Positions 7,157-16,775 of a DNA stretch of 64,000 nt are shown piece after piece. The stretch is from Thalassospira indica. GTDB taxonomy: Bacteria > Pseudomonadota > Alphaproteobacteria > Rhodospirillales > Thalassospiraceae. The position numbers and the translations under genes are program-made. A model generated the notes under the pieces. The model ran no database searches and was not told where the DNA came from. It saw nothing but the letters and a program-made list of their open reading frames with translations. The DNA lies in the NCBI RefSeq assembly GCF_003403095.1, contig NZ_CP031555.1, forward strand, positions 3,178,501-3,242,500. The letters are read 5' to 3'. Numbering within the stretch: position 1 is the first letter of the stretch; each line of letters begins with the position of its first letter.

Positions 7157-8923
7157 ATGAGCGACTTTACGCCCCCCATTTCAGATATCCGTTTTCTGAT
7201 CCATGACGTGATTGGGCTGGATACGGTTTCCAACCTGCCGCCCTATGGTGAAACCAGTGCGGATCTGGTTGACGCAATCCTTGAAGAAGCAGGGAAATTT
7301 GCAGCCTCCGTGCTCGCCCCGCTCAATCGCGTCGGCGACCAGGAAGGCGCAAAACTTCTTGAGGACGGTACTGTTCGCACACCAACGGGCTGGAACGAGG
7401 CCTATGCGCAATTCTGTGAAGGTGGCTGGCAAGGCATATCCGCCCCGGAAAGCGAAGGCGGCATGGGCTTGCCAATCTTGCTTGGCGCAGCTGTTGCCGA
7501 AATCTGGCAGGCGGCCAATATGGCCTTTGCACTTTGCCCGATGCTGACATCCGGCGCGATTGAGGCCCTTATTGCCCATGGATCAGTCCAACAGCGTGAA
7601 CTTTACCTCTCGCGCATGATATCAGGTGAATGGACCGGCACCATGAACCTGACCGAACCACAAGCCGGATCGGACCTCTCGAAAGTGCGCAGTACAGCCG
7701 TTTTGCAAGAGGATGGTAGCTACAAAATTTCCGGTCAAAAGATTTTCATTACCTATGGCGATCACGAGATGACCGAGAACATCGTGCATCTCGTTCTGGC
7801 CCGAACGCCCGATGCCCCTCCCGGTGTCAAAGGCATTTCACTGTTTGTCGTTCCGAAATATCTGGTCTCGGACAGTGGTGAAATCGGCGCACGCAACGAC
7901 GTCACCTGTGTGTCGCTTGAACACAAGCTTGGCATTCATGCCAGCCCGACGGCGGTTCTGCAGTTTGGCGACAAGGGCGGTGCGACCGGCTTTTTGGTTG
8001 GCGAAGAAGGCAAGGGACTGGCCTATATGTTCACCATGATGAACAACGCAAGGCTTGCCGTTGGCCAACAGGGTGTCGCCATTTCCGAACGCGCCTATCA
8101 GCAGGCCCTTGAGTATGCCAACACGCGCAAACAGGGACGAGATGCCAAAACCGGCGAAGAGGCGCTGATCTCGATCCACGGTGATGTGCAGCGCATGTTG
8201 ATGCGCATAAGGTCTTCGACCGATGCCACGCGCGCACTTTCGCTTTATGCCGCCGCCCAGCTTGATCTTGCTCACCACCTTCCTGACAACCAGGATCGTG
8301 CGGCAGCACAGGCGCGTGCCGACCTTTTGATTCCGCTGGTCAAAGGTTGGGCAACGGATATTGGCGTCGACAATGCATCCCTTGGCGTGCAGATCCACGG
8401 CGGCATGGGCTTTATCGAGGAAACCGGGGCCGCCCAGCATCTTCGTGACGCCCGCATTGCGCCGATCTATGAGGGCACCAACGGCATACAGGCGCTTGAT
8501 TTCATCGGACGCAAAGTGCTTAGGGATCAGGCGGCCGCACTGACAGCAATGCTTGCAGATATCAAGGAAACGATCCACGGCCTGAAAGATATCGATGAAA
8601 CAAGCGACCTCGCCAAGGCACGCCGTGAACTGGATCACGCAATCGTCGATCTCGAAAATTCAACGGATTGCGTGTTGGAACGCTGTGCTGCGGATGCTGA
8701 TATAGCACAGGTGCTTGCCACACCGTATTTACGTCAGGCCGCCCTGTGCATTTCCGGATGGCTGATGCTGCGCTCGCTTGGCGCAGTGAGCAACACTGAA
8801 ACACCAGCAGACCTGCGCAAGGCTAAGAAGAAAAGCTGCATATTCTTTTTCACTCAACTCCTGCCAGAGGCCGCTTTCATGGCAACACAGATCAGGAATT
8901 GCACGGAAACGGAATTGCTTTAA
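7157..8923 (+). CDS. Acyl-CoA dehydrogenase with extended C-terminal domain (DmdC-like)
   Basis: This 588-aa flavoenzyme opens with FTPPISDIRFLIHDVIGLD, typical of the roughly 590-aa acyl-CoA dehydrogenase subfamily that includes DmdC (3-methylthiopropionyl-CoA dehydrogenase). The FAD and substrate motifs MNLTEPQAGSDLSKVRS and KIFITYGDHEMTENIVH occur at about residues 160-210, and the catalytic glutamate region IAPIYEGTNGIQALDFIGRKV near residue 440. A C-terminal helical domain follows. It oxidises an acyl-CoA to the enoyl-CoA with electrons passing to ETF. DmdC-like sequences are also used for ordinary fatty acids, so DMSP metabolism is not claimed. ATG 7157 is chosen for family alignment and the GGAGA upstream. 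Confidence 0.88.
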   Translation: MSDFTPPISDIRFLIHDVIGLDTVSNLPPYGETSADLVDAILEEAGKFAASVLAPLNRVGDQEGAKLLEDGTVRTPTGWNEAYAQFCEGGWQGISAPESEGGMGLPILLGAAVAEIWQAANMAFALCPMLTSGAIEALIAHGSVQQRELYLSRMISGEWTGTMNLTEPQAGSDLSKVRSTAVLQEDGSYKISGQKIFITYGDHEMTENIVHLVLARTPDAPPGVKGISLFVVPKYLVSDSGEIGARNDVTCVSLEHKLGIHASPTAVLQFGDKGGATGFLVGEEGKGLAYMFTMMNNARLAVGQQGVAISERAYQQALEYANTRKQGRDAKTGEEALISIHGDVQRMLMRIRSSTDATRALSLYAAAQLDLAHHLPDNQDRAAAQARADLLIPLVKGWATDIGVDNASLGVQIHGGMGFIEETGAAQHLRDARIAPIYEGTNGIQALDFIGRKVLRDQAAALTAMLADIKETIHGLKDIDETSDLAKARRELDHAIVDLENSTDCVLERCAADADIAQVLATPYLRQAALCISGWLMLRSLGAVSNTETPADLRKAKKKSCIFFFTQLLPEAAFMATQIRNCTETELL

Positions 8924-8963
8924 CCGCAGTCATAATTTTGCCGCGCTTTTTGATCATCACGAC

Positions 8964-9007
8964 GTCGCACCATCGCCACAAATGTAAAACGATGGTGCGA
9001 CTTATTT
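8964..9007 (+). terminator. Terminator-like hairpin after the acyl-CoA dehydrogenase gene
   Basis: A perfect 12-bp stem GTCGCACCATCG / CGATGGTGCGAC with a 14-base loop is followed by TTATTT. The T-run is interrupted, so efficiency is uncertain. Confidence 0.65.
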
Positions 9008-9124
9008 GGCGCCCCTATTCAACCCATCCGATCTTAACGATACCAACCGACCAATATTCGGAATTCCCGCAAGATTTGAACGGGTTTGACGACAATTTCC
9101 TGTTTCGGTTTTTGATTGCTTGTC

Positions 9125-9130
9125 TATAAT
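9125..9130 (+). promoter_or_regulatory. Consensus -10 box immediately upstream of lptF
   Basis: TATAAT ends eight bases before the lptF ATG. A start site seven bases downstream would fall on or next to the A of the ATG, and no ribosome binding site is visible, so a leaderless transcript is possible. No good -35 hexamer is seen at 15-18 bp spacing. Confidence 0.4.
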
Positions 9131-9137
9131 CCGCCCA

Positions 9138-10256
9138 ATGAATCGCTTAACCCGATATATGCTCAAACAGCAGCTGATCATGATGGTCTTTGTCACACTG
9201 GGGCTTCTATGTGTGATCTGGCTGTCGCAAAGCTTGCGCTTTGTTGAAATGATTGTGAATCGGGGCTTGTCGATCTCGGTCTTTTTGCAGCTGACATCCC
9301 TGTTGCTGCCCAGCTTTCTGACGATCATTATTCCGATTGCACTGTTTTTCGTTATTGTCTTTACCTACAACAAACTGATCCAGGACCGCGAACTCATCAT
9401 CATGCGCGCGGCGGGATTGAGCCAGTGGGCACTCGCCAAGCCAGCCCTGATTGTCGCACTTTTGTCGACCGCGGTCTGTTATTTCCTGACACTGTTCTAC
9501 CTTCCCTACAGCTACACACAGTTCAAGGAATTGCAGTTCTCGATCCGCAATGATTTCTCATCGGTCCTGTTGCAGGAAGGCAGCTTCACCGACATTGACG
9601 GCTTGACCATTTACGTTCGCGAAGTCGGCCGGGATAACGAATTGCTGGGAATTCTGGTGCATGACGCACGTGATCCCGATGCCCAAACGACCATGATGGC
9701 CAAACATGGCGCCTTGCTGAGGACTGACGAGGGTCCACGCATTGTTCTGCTTGATGGCAACCGTCAGGAAGTCAATGCCGACGACGGCACCATGTCGATC
9801 CTCTATTTCGATCGCTATGCGGTTGATATTGCGCAAGGCGCTGTAGACGAGGGCCTTCGCTATCAAGACGCGCGAGAACGCAGCGTTGAAAATCTCTTAA
9901 CTGCCGTCCCCCCCGACATAATAGAAAGAGACCTTAATGCCTTTCGCGCAGAGGGGCATGACCGCCTGATCTCGCCATTGAATGCCATCGCATTTGCCAG
10001 CATTGCACTAGCTGTCCTTGTATCAAGCAGCTTCTCCAGACGGGGTCAGACCGGCAGATTGTTGCTTGCAATTGGTGTCATGGTAGTTTTTCAAGCAACC
10101 GGTATTGCGATGAAAAATCTTGCTGCCAAAAATCCGTCGCTTGTGCCATTGATGTATATGAATGCAATGATACCAATTGCCCTGGGGCTTTACTGGACAT
10201 TCCGTGGTCCGGTTATCAAGGCAAGGCGCGCAATAAATCAAGAGGCGGAAGCATGA
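9138..10256 (+). CDS. lptF: LPS export ABC transporter permease LptF
   Basis: This 372-aa inner-membrane protein belongs to the YjgP/YjgQ family. It has three N-terminal membrane helices (about residues 13-35, 50-80 and 95-120), a periplasmic beta-jellyroll domain (about 130-265) and three C-terminal helices. Motifs include NKLIQDRELIIMRAAGLSQW, which couples to the LptB ATPase, and LNAIAFASIALAVL. It works with LptG and LptB to extract lipopolysaccharide from the inner membrane. ATG 9138 aligns with the family; the TTG at 9120 lies over the -10 box. The stop overlaps lptG by four bases (ATGA), so the two are translationally coupled. Confidence 0.93.
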   Translation: MNRLTRYMLKQQLIMMVFVTLGLLCVIWLSQSLRFVEMIVNRGLSISVFLQLTSLLLPSFLTIIIPIALFFVIVFTYNKLIQDRELIIMRAAGLSQWALAKPALIVALLSTAVCYFLTLFYLPYSYTQFKELQFSIRNDFSSVLLQEGSFTDIDGLTIYVREVGRDNELLGILVHDARDPDAQTTMMAKHGALLRTDEGPRIVLLDGNRQEVNADDGTMSILYFDRYAVDIAQGAVDEGLRYQDARERSVENLLTAVPPDIIERDLNAFRAEGHDRLISPLNAIAFASIALAVLVSSSFSRRGQTGRLLLAIGVMVVFQATGIAMKNLAAKNPSLVPLMYMNAMIPIALGLYWTFRGPVIKARRAINQEAEA

Positions 10257-11356
10257 GAATTTCCCCGCTTCTGACATGGTATTTTGGCAAGCATGTCCTG
10301 ATTTCGATCCTGTCTATTCTTGCACTCCTGATCGGTCTGATCCTGATCGGTGACACTATCGAGCTCCTTCGCCGTGCAGGCAATAAACCGGACGCCACGG
10401 TGAGCATTGTCTTGCAGATGGCCGCTAGTCGCATTCCGTTCATGACTGAGAAAGTCCTGCCTTTCGCCGTTCTGTTCGGGTCGATGTTTTCATTCTGGAA
10501 ACTGACCGGAAATCAGGAGCTTGTAGTCACGCGCGCGGCAGGTGTCTCTGCATGGCAATTCATGCTACCACCTATCTTATGCGCCATCGTTCTTGGCAGC
10601 CTTCAGGTAGGCGCACTTAATCCGTTGTCCTCGATCCTGCTTCAGAAATACGAGACGCTTGAAGCACGCTATTTGCAGAACAATGCAAGCGTCATGAACC
10701 TGTCATCAAGCGGTCTATGGTTGCGGCAAGGCACGCAGGATGGTCAGGCGGTTATTTTTGCGCGATCGGTCAGCAACCAGCAGGGCGACCAACTCGATCT
10801 GCGAAACGTCACAATCTTCCGTTTTGAAGATGCGGATGATTTCACGATGCGGATCGATGCCGGTCGGGCAGTCCTCGAACCAGGAACTTGGCGTTTCTAT
10901 GATTCATGGACCTTCGTCCCCGGACAGGCCAGCACCTTTGCAGAAGAAACGATGCTGCCCACCAATCTGACGGCGCGGAAGATACAAGACAGCTTCGCGT
11001 CCCCGGAGACCATGTCATTCTGGGACCTGAAGCCGTTCATCACACTGCTTGAACGTGCCGGTTTTAATGCCACTCGTCACCGCATCCATTTTCATAGCCT
11101 GTTGTCGAGACCTTTACTTTTATGCGCCATGGTTTTGATTGCGGCTGCATTTTGCCTTAAATTTTCTCGACGTCGACGCGCATCCCTTGTTATCGGTGGG
11201 GGTGTTGCATCTGGCTTCATTCTATATTTTTGCACAGACGTGATTTCAGCTTTGGGCGTTTCCGGCGGAATTCCACCGATATTGTCGGCGTGGGCTCCAG
11301 CTGGAATTTCTTTGTTGCTCGGGGTTACTACATTGCTACATCTTGAGGATGGCTAG
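10253..11356 (+). CDS. lptG: LPS export ABC transporter permease LptG
   Basis: This 367-aa partner of LptF has the same architecture: N-terminal helices, a periplasmic jellyroll domain (about residues 130-265) and three C-terminal helices. The coupling motif KLTGNQELVVTRAAGVSAWQF lies near residue 85, and LHSLLSRPLLLCAMVLIAAAF begins the C-terminal helix bundle. It forms the LptB2FG complex that hands LPS to LptC and the periplasmic bridge. It overlaps lptF by four bases and is followed by lptD after three, so inner- and outer-membrane parts of LPS export share an operon. Confidence 0.93.
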   Translation: MRISPLLTWYFGKHVLISILSILALLIGLILIGDTIELLRRAGNKPDATVSIVLQMAASRIPFMTEKVLPFAVLFGSMFSFWKLTGNQELVVTRAAGVSAWQFMLPPILCAIVLGSLQVGALNPLSSILLQKYETLEARYLQNNASVMNLSSSGLWLRQGTQDGQAVIFARSVSNQQGDQLDLRNVTIFRFEDADDFTMRIDAGRAVLEPGTWRFYDSWTFVPGQASTFAEETMLPTNLTARKIQDSFASPETMSFWDLKPFITLLERAGFNATRHRIHFHSLLSRPLLLCAMVLIAAAFCLKFSRRRRASLVIGGGVASGFILYFCTDVISALGVSGGIPPILSAWAPAGISLLLGVTTLLHLEDG

Positions 11357-11359
11357 CCG

Positions 11360-13546
11360 ATGGTCATGGCGGGGGGAATGATAAAAAGACTTGTGACCAG
11401 CACCATTCTGGGCTGTGGGATCTTCGTTGGTGGCGGTATTGCGAGTTTGCACTCAGCCACGGCTCAAATAACTGGCTCAGAAGTTCCTCCGCCGGAACCT
11501 GCCATTTTGTTCAGTGCCGACGAGGTCGATTACAATCAGGAACTGCAAACCGTTACTGCGCGTGGAAATGTCGAAATTTCCCGAGAAGGACGTATATTGC
11601 TTGCTGATACGGTGAGCTATGACCGATCACAGGATGTTCTCACGGCTTCGGGAAATGTCAGTATCACTGAACCGACCGGCGAAGTCACATTCGCCAGCTA
11701 CGTCGAACTGAGCGGCGATTTCAAGGAAGGAATCGTTCAGGATATTTATGTCCTGTTGGATGAGAACACCCGGATTGCCGGCGCTGGTGCCCGTCGCAGC
11801 GGCGGGAACTTTACCGAGATTGCCAAAGCCGTATATTCCCCCTGCAAAGTCTGTGAAGACAATGGCAGCAGTTCGACACCGCTTTGGCGCATTCGCGCGG
11901 CGCGCGTGCTGCATGATTCAGACAGTAAAACGGTGGAATATGAAGACGCTCGTCTTGAAGTCGCGGGTATTCCTGTTCTCTACACCCCATATTTTCAGCA
12001 CCCAGACCCAACCGTGAAACGGCAGTCCGGCTTGCTTGCGCCATCATTCGGCAGCACCAGCCACGTTGGAAGCTACTTCAGCCAACCCTATTACTGGTCG
12101 ATCGACAATAGCAAGGACATGACTTTCACGCCAACCTACACAACCGATGAAGGTCCTGTCCTCGCAACCGAGTACAGACAGCGTCTGGACAGTGGAGAAT
12201 TCGACGTCGTCAACAGCATTACCAGAGACACAGAGGATGACTGGCAAGGCCATATTGACGCCAAAGGACGGTTTGACATTGATCCGACGTGGCGTTGGGG
12301 CTTTGACGCCGAACAAGCCTCAGAAAAAACATATCTCTCACGATATGGTTTTGGCTCACCTTCTGTCCTGACCTCGAACCTATTTACCGAGGGGTTTCGC
12401 GGCGCCAGCTACACGCGCGCTGATGCATACTACTTCCAAGGCTTAAAGAGTGATGATGACCGGGACACGACCCCCATTGTTTTGCCGCATCTGCAGTTTC
12501 ACGGACAATCCGCGCCAGCAAAATACGGTAGCATAACAACCTTGGACTTGGATGGCCTCTCCTTGACCCGTGATGAGGGTACCAATTCGCATCGTGTGTC
12601 TGCCAAAGCCGGTTGGGAGCTCCCTCACGTGGGCACAATGGGTGATGTTACCAAACTTAGTCTCTCCGTCCGAAGTGACAACTACCTCGTCTCAGACGTA
12701 TCTCGCACTAACAGAGAAAACTACAGTGGATATACGGGACGCCTGTTGCCATTGGCTGCGATTGATTGGCAAATGCCGTTCGTAAACAGCCAAGGCAGCT
12801 ACCAACAGGTCATTACTCCAATCGCCATGGCGGCTTGGTCTCCGAACGGGGGCAATCCTGATGAGATTCCGAATGAGGACTCGCAGTCGTTTGAACTGGA
12901 CGATATCAACCTGTTCTCGCATGACAGGTTTGGCGGCCTAGATCGCGCAGAAGACGGTTTCAGGGCAAGTTATGGCCTTGAGTGGGGTATCTACGGTCCC
13001 CAAGGAGGCTATACCAGCGCAATGTTTGGCCAAAGCTACCGCGCAAATGAAAATGATACTTTTGCCCGAGGCTCTGGACTAGATGAGCATCTTTCAGATT
13101 ATGTTGGCCGAGTGACTGTTGCCCCGAACCAATATCTTGATCTGACATATCGCTACCGTCTTTCAAAAGACGATTTTTCTGCTCGCCGAAATCAGGTAAC
13201 TGCGACTGTCGGATCACTCGATACGTTACGCCTGAATGCAACGTATCTCCACTTCACAGACGAAGCAGGTAGCGAAGAATTCAATGAGCGTGAGGAAATC
13301 TACTTCCACGCGCAACGTCAATTTAATCAGTACTGGTCGGGTCAAGCGTATGGGCGCTACGACATCGATGAAACCGACCCCTTGGAATATGGTATCGGTT
13401 TCGTTTATGAAGATGAGTGCTTCATCTTCGATGGCCGTGTCCGACGGACATTCTATCGGGATCAGGATCTAGGTGAATCTGACGAATTCCTTTTCCGTCT
13501 CGTTTTCAAGACCCTGGGTGAGTTTGCATCTGCAGCCGGATTGTAA
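11360..13546 (+). CDS. lptD: LPS-assembly outer membrane protein LptD
   Basis: This 728-aa protein has an N-terminal hydrophobic signal region ending near the SATA-Q site (about residue 35), an OstA/LptA-like jellyroll with repeated beta strands (VDYNQELQTVTARGNVEISREGRILLADTVSYDRSQDVLTASGNV, about residues 55-100), and a C-terminal beta-barrel rich in alternating aromatic strands. It inserts LPS into the outer leaflet together with LptE. GAGGA nine bases before ATG 11360 supports the start. The paired cysteines of the enterobacterial protein are only partly represented (CKVC near residue 157, DECFIF near the end). It sits between lptG and the chaperone gene surA, which assists LptD folding. 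Confidence 0.93.
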   Translation: MVMAGGMIKRLVTSTILGCGIFVGGGIASLHSATAQITGSEVPPPEPAILFSADEVDYNQELQTVTARGNVEISREGRILLADTVSYDRSQDVLTASGNVSITEPTGEVTFASYVELSGDFKEGIVQDIYVLLDENTRIAGAGARRSGGNFTEIAKAVYSPCKVCEDNGSSSTPLWRIRAARVLHDSDSKTVEYEDARLEVAGIPVLYTPYFQHPDPTVKRQSGLLAPSFGSTSHVGSYFSQPYYWSIDNSKDMTFTPTYTTDEGPVLATEYRQRLDSGEFDVVNSITRDTEDDWQGHIDAKGRFDIDPTWRWGFDAEQASEKTYLSRYGFGSPSVLTSNLFTEGFRGASYTRADAYYFQGLKSDDDRDTTPIVLPHLQFHGQSAPAKYGSITTLDLDGLSLTRDEGTNSHRVSAKAGWELPHVGTMGDVTKLSLSVRSDNYLVSDVSRTNRENYSGYTGRLLPLAAIDWQMPFVNSQGSYQQVITPIAMAAWSPNGGNPDEIPNEDSQSFELDDINLFSHDRFGGLDRAEDGFRASYGLEWGIYGPQGGYTSAMFGQSYRANENDTFARGSGLDEHLSDYVGRVTVAPNQYLDLTYRYRLSKDDFSARRNQVTATVGSLDTLRLNATYLHFTDEAGSEEFNEREEIYFHAQRQFNQYWSGQAYGRYDIDETDPLEYGIGFVYEDECFIFDGRVRRTFYRDQDLGESDEFLFRLVFKTLGEFASAAGL

Positions 13547-13552
13547 GTAAAA

Positions 13553-14833
13553 ATGATTTTCAATATTTCGATTTCGACTTCCGTAAAAATCTGCGCTGTG
13601 ATGATTGCTGTCACACTATCGATGATGGTCGCACCAGTTCGTGCACAGTCGCCCGTTGGCGTTGCTGCGGTGGTCAATGATGACCCGATTTCAGTCATTG
13701 ATCTGGTTGAACGTATCAAACTTGTTGCCGTGTCCTCCAACATCGAAATGACACCTCAGCGCAGCAACGAGATGGCGCCGCAGATTTTGCAGCAACTGGT
13801 CAATGAAAAGCTGCAACTCCAAGAAGCCGAGCGTCGTGGCATCGAAGTCACCGATGAAGACATCGCGCGCGGCAAGTCAATGATCGAGCAAAATGCCGGC
13901 CTTCCGGACGGCATGCTCGACAGGTATCTGTCGCAACGGCAAATCGCATCCGGAACGATTGAAAATCAGATCCGCCCGCAGGTCGCCTGGCAAAAAGTTC
14001 TTGGCAGCATGCGGGGTGAAGTTCAGATTTCCGAAGCCGAGATCGACGACACGCTTGAGCGCATCATCAGCAACCAGAACAAGCCGCGCAACCGGGTTCA
14101 GGAAATTTTCCTGCCTGTTGATAATCCTCAGGACAGCACGCGCGTTTACCAAACCGCGCAAGAAATCCGCGATGCCCTGAACAAGGGTGCCGATTTCGCA
14201 GGTCTGGCTCGACAGTTCTCAGCCAGTGCGAGTGCTGCCAATGGAGGCGACCTTGGTTGGCTGTATGCCGGTGAAATGTCGGCTGACTTGCAGCAGGCAG
14301 TCAACCAGCTGCAACCCGGTGACGTAAGTGCGCCGGTCCAGACCGTCCGCGGATATTACATCGTTAAACTGCTGGACCGTCGCGTTGGTGACACCGATGC
14401 TGTTACCGACACCAGACTGGACCTTTATCAACTGTTTGTCCCGATTAGCGGTGACATGCCCCAAGACCAGATTGACGCCAAAATCGCAGTCCTGCAAAAC
14501 ACCCGTGAAACGGCAAATAGCTGTGATGCGATGGCAAATGTCGCTGTCGACCTTGGATCTGATCTGAGCGGTAAGATGGAAGGCATTTCGCCCGGCGAAC
14601 TTTCTGGCCCGATCCGCCAAGCCGTCACCAATCTTGATGAAGGAACACCGTCCAACATTATTCAGGTTGATGGCGGTGCATTGATGGTGATGATTTGTAA
14701 CATCACCGAAGAAAGCAACCTGCCCAGCCGTCAGGACATTGAAAACCGTCTGCGGTTGGAACGTCTTGATATTCTGGCACGCCGCAAACTTCGTGAACTG
14801 CGCCGTCAGGCATTTATTGATATCCGGATCTGA
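13553..14833 (+). CDS. surA: Periplasmic chaperone and peptidyl-prolyl isomerase SurA
   Basis: This 426-aa protein has a Sec signal peptide (about residues 1-31, cleavage after VRA), an N-terminal SurA chaperone domain (VAAVVNDDPISVIDLVERIKLV, ending about residue 150), one clear parvulin domain (RVQEIFLPVDNPQ to GYYIVKLLDRR, about 178-275) and a second degenerate parvulin-like region. It escorts unfolded outer-membrane proteins to the BAM complex, and its place directly after lptD fits that role. No strong ribosome binding site precedes the ATG, six bases after the lptD stop, suggesting translational coupling. Confidence 0.92.
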   Translation: MIFNISISTSVKICAVMIAVTLSMMVAPVRAQSPVGVAAVVNDDPISVIDLVERIKLVAVSSNIEMTPQRSNEMAPQILQQLVNEKLQLQEAERRGIEVTDEDIARGKSMIEQNAGLPDGMLDRYLSQRQIASGTIENQIRPQVAWQKVLGSMRGEVQISEAEIDDTLERIISNQNKPRNRVQEIFLPVDNPQDSTRVYQTAQEIRDALNKGADFAGLARQFSASASAANGGDLGWLYAGEMSADLQQAVNQLQPGDVSAPVQTVRGYYIVKLLDRRVGDTDAVTDTRLDLYQLFVPISGDMPQDQIDAKIAVLQNTRETANSCDAMANVAVDLGSDLSGKMEGISPGELSGPIRQAVTNLDEGTPSNIIQVDGGALMVMICNITEESNLPSRQDIENRLRLERLDILARRKLRELRRQAFIDIRI

Positions 14834-14860
14834 TCCGGCTGACAGGACCCCGATAGCAAG

Positions 14861-15877
14861 ATGACAGAACGCGCCCCCATCGCATTGACGATCGGCGAGC
14901 CCGGCGGCATTGGCCCCGAGCTTGCCATCAAGGCATGGCTGCGTCGTACGCAGGATGAGCTTGCACCATTTTGCCTGATCTCGCCTGTCAGCATGATCAC
15001 TCAAGCAATCGCCCGAAGCGGTACTGATGTTCCGGTGCGCGTGATCCAGACAATCAACGAAGCCACGTCCGTTTTTAAGGATGCCCTGCCGGTTCTGGAA
15101 ATCACAGATAGCGCAACCGAAGTCGTTTCAGGTGTAGCATCGCCTAAAACAGCCAGCGTCGTGATTGAGAGCATCACAAAGGCCGTCGAACTGGCGACCA
15201 CGGGTAAAGCAAGTGCCGTCGTCACCAACCCGATCCAGAAAAGCGCATTGTATGAAGCGGGCTTCGGCCATCCCGGCCATACGGAGTTTCTGGCAGAGCT
15301 CGCAGGACCGGGCACAATACCCGTCATGATGCTGGCCAACAGCAAACTACGCGTGGTGCCGCTAACCATCCATATCCCGCTCAAGGATGTCCCGACACAG
15401 CTGAAAACTGAGCTGATTGTCGAGCGTTGCCGGATCACGCATAAGTCCCTGCAAAATGCCTTCGGGATCGCCAAGCCGCGCCTTGCCATTGCCGGGCTGA
15501 ACCCGCATGCGGGCGAAGATGGCACGATGGGTACCGAAGAAAAAACCATCATGGCCCCGGCTATCAAACAACTGCGTGATGAAGGTGTGGATGTTATCGG
15601 TCCCCTTCCGGCCGACACCATGTTCCATGAAGAGGCACGGGCCAATTACGATGTGGCGCTCTGCCCCTATCACGATCAGGCCCTGATACCGGTCAAGACA
15701 CTTGATTTCCATGGTGGTGTGAATGTCACGCTGGGGTTGCCATTTATCAGAACATCGCCCGATCATGGCACAGCACTTAATATTGCCGGCAAAGGCATCG
15801 CGCGCCCTGATAGCCTGATTGCAGCCCTGAAGATGGCAGCAGAAATGGCGACAAAACGCCTTGCGACAGGAGCCTGA
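14861..15877 (+). CDS. pdxA: 4-hydroxythreonine-4-phosphate dehydrogenase PdxA
   Basis: This 338-aa enzyme of the deoxyxylulose 5-phosphate-dependent vitamin B6 pathway oxidises 4-phosphooxy-threonine for PdxJ. It carries [16 protein letters not shown] at the N terminus, the metal-binding stretch [28 protein letters not shown] around residues 123-150, and the C-terminal motifs [20 protein letters not shown] and [16 protein letters not shown], all diagnostic. Length is normal. It lies 27 bp after surA and 5 bp before rsmA, the order surA-pdxA-rsmA shared with many proteobacteria. Confidence 0.95.
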   Translation: MTERAPIALTIGEPGGIGPELAIKAWLRRTQDELAPFCLISPVSMITQAIARSGTDVPVRVIQTINEATSVFKDALPVLEITDSATEVVSGVASPKTASVVIESITKAVELATTGKASAVVTNPIQKSALYEAGFGHPGHTEFLAELAGPGTIPVMMLANSKLRVVPLTIHIPLKDVPTQLKTELIVERCRITHKSLQNAFGIAKPRLAIAGLNPHAGEDGTMGTEEKTIMAPAIKQLRDEGVDVIGPLPADTMFHEEARANYDVALCPYHDQALIPVKTLDFHGGVNVTLGLPFIRTSPDHGTALNIAGKGIARPDSLIAALKMAAEMATKRLATGA

Positions 15878-15882
15878 CCGAC

Positions 15883-16752
15883 GTGTCAGAAGACAACGAC
15901 AATACTGGCAAGCTTGCCAATGATGGCCTTCCGCCGCTGCGGGAGGTAATTGCGACCCATGACCTGTCAGCGCAAAAGAAATTCGGCCAGAACTTCCTGT
16001 TTGATTTGAACCTGACCGGGCGCATTGCCCGTGCGGCCGCACCGCTTGATGATGCCACCGTGATTGAAATCGGTCCGGGGCCCGGCGGCCTGACGCGTGC
16101 GTTGCTGTTTAATGGTGCAAAGAACCTGACCGTGATCGAGCGAGATCCCCGTTGTCAGCCGGTTCTGGAGCAAATCAGCAATCATTATCCCGGTGCGCTT
16201 CACGTCATTGACGGTGATGCGCTTGACGTCGATGTCACAACACTCGGCCCTGCCCCGCGCAAGATCGTCGCCAACCTGCCCTATAATGTCGGCACGCAAC
16301 TATTGCTGGGCTGGCTGATGCAGATTGATCAGTTCGCCAGCCTGACCTTGATGTTTCAAAAGGAAGTGGCCGAACGTGTTGTCGCGCGTCCGAAGAGCAA
16401 GGCCTATGGGCGTCTATCGGTCCTGTGTCAGTACCTGTGTGACTGCGATATCTTGTTTGATGTTCACCGCAGTGCTTTTACCCCACCGCCAAAGGTGACC
16501 TCTGCTGTCGTGCAACTCCGCCCCAAGGCGGATCGCGGCACAGACATCAATCTTGATAGCCTTGCCAAAATTACCCAGGCCGCGTTTGGTCAACGTCGCA
16601 AGATGCTGCGCGCAAGCCTTAAGACCCTGAACATCAATGTGGGCGAATTGCTTGCAAAGGCCGGGATTACAGAAACCGTCCGGGCCGAGGAGCTTAGTGT
16701 TGCGGATTTTGTCCGCCTGACACAGGTTCATGATGAAATGGCCGCTTCGTAA
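15883..16752 (+). CDS. rsmA: 16S rRNA dimethyladenosine transferase RsmA
   Basis: This 289-aa enzyme dimethylates two adjacent adenines in helix 45 of 16S rRNA during small-subunit maturation. The AdoMet-binding motif [16 protein letters not shown] lies near residues 60-75 and the catalytic NLPY motif at residues 131-134. [12 protein letters not shown] near the N terminus is the conserved family opening. The start codon is GTG, with AGGAG ten bases upstream. It is the last gene of the lpt-surA-pdxA operon, and a terminator overlaps its stop codon. Confidence 0.95.
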   Translation: MSEDNDNTGKLANDGLPPLREVIATHDLSAQKKFGQNFLFDLNLTGRIARAAAPLDDATVIEIGPGPGGLTRALLFNGAKNLTVIERDPRCQPVLEQISNHYPGALHVIDGDALDVDVTTLGPAPRKIVANLPYNVGTQLLLGWLMQIDQFASLTLMFQKEVAERVVARPKSKAYGRLSVLCQYLCDCDILFDVHRSAFTPPPKVTSAVVQLRPKADRGTDINLDSLAKITQAAFGQRRKMLRASLKTLNINVGELLAKAGITETVRAEELSVADFVRLTQVHDEMAAS

Positions 16753-16765
16753 AGCGGCCATTTTT
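16739..16765 (+). terminator. Terminator overlapping the end of rsmA
   Basis: A perfect 9-bp stem TGGCCGCTT / AAGCGGCCA with a four-base loop is followed by five T residues. The left arm encodes the last rsmA codons and the loop contains most of the TAA stop. Confidence 0.85.
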
Positions 16766-16775
16766 CTATCTGGTA

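Noticed and set aside
14219..15004. Long minus-strand frame of 261 aa antisense to surA and pdxA
   Set aside because: It overlaps two well-supported genes and has no recognisable domain; it is a shadow of GC-biased codon use.
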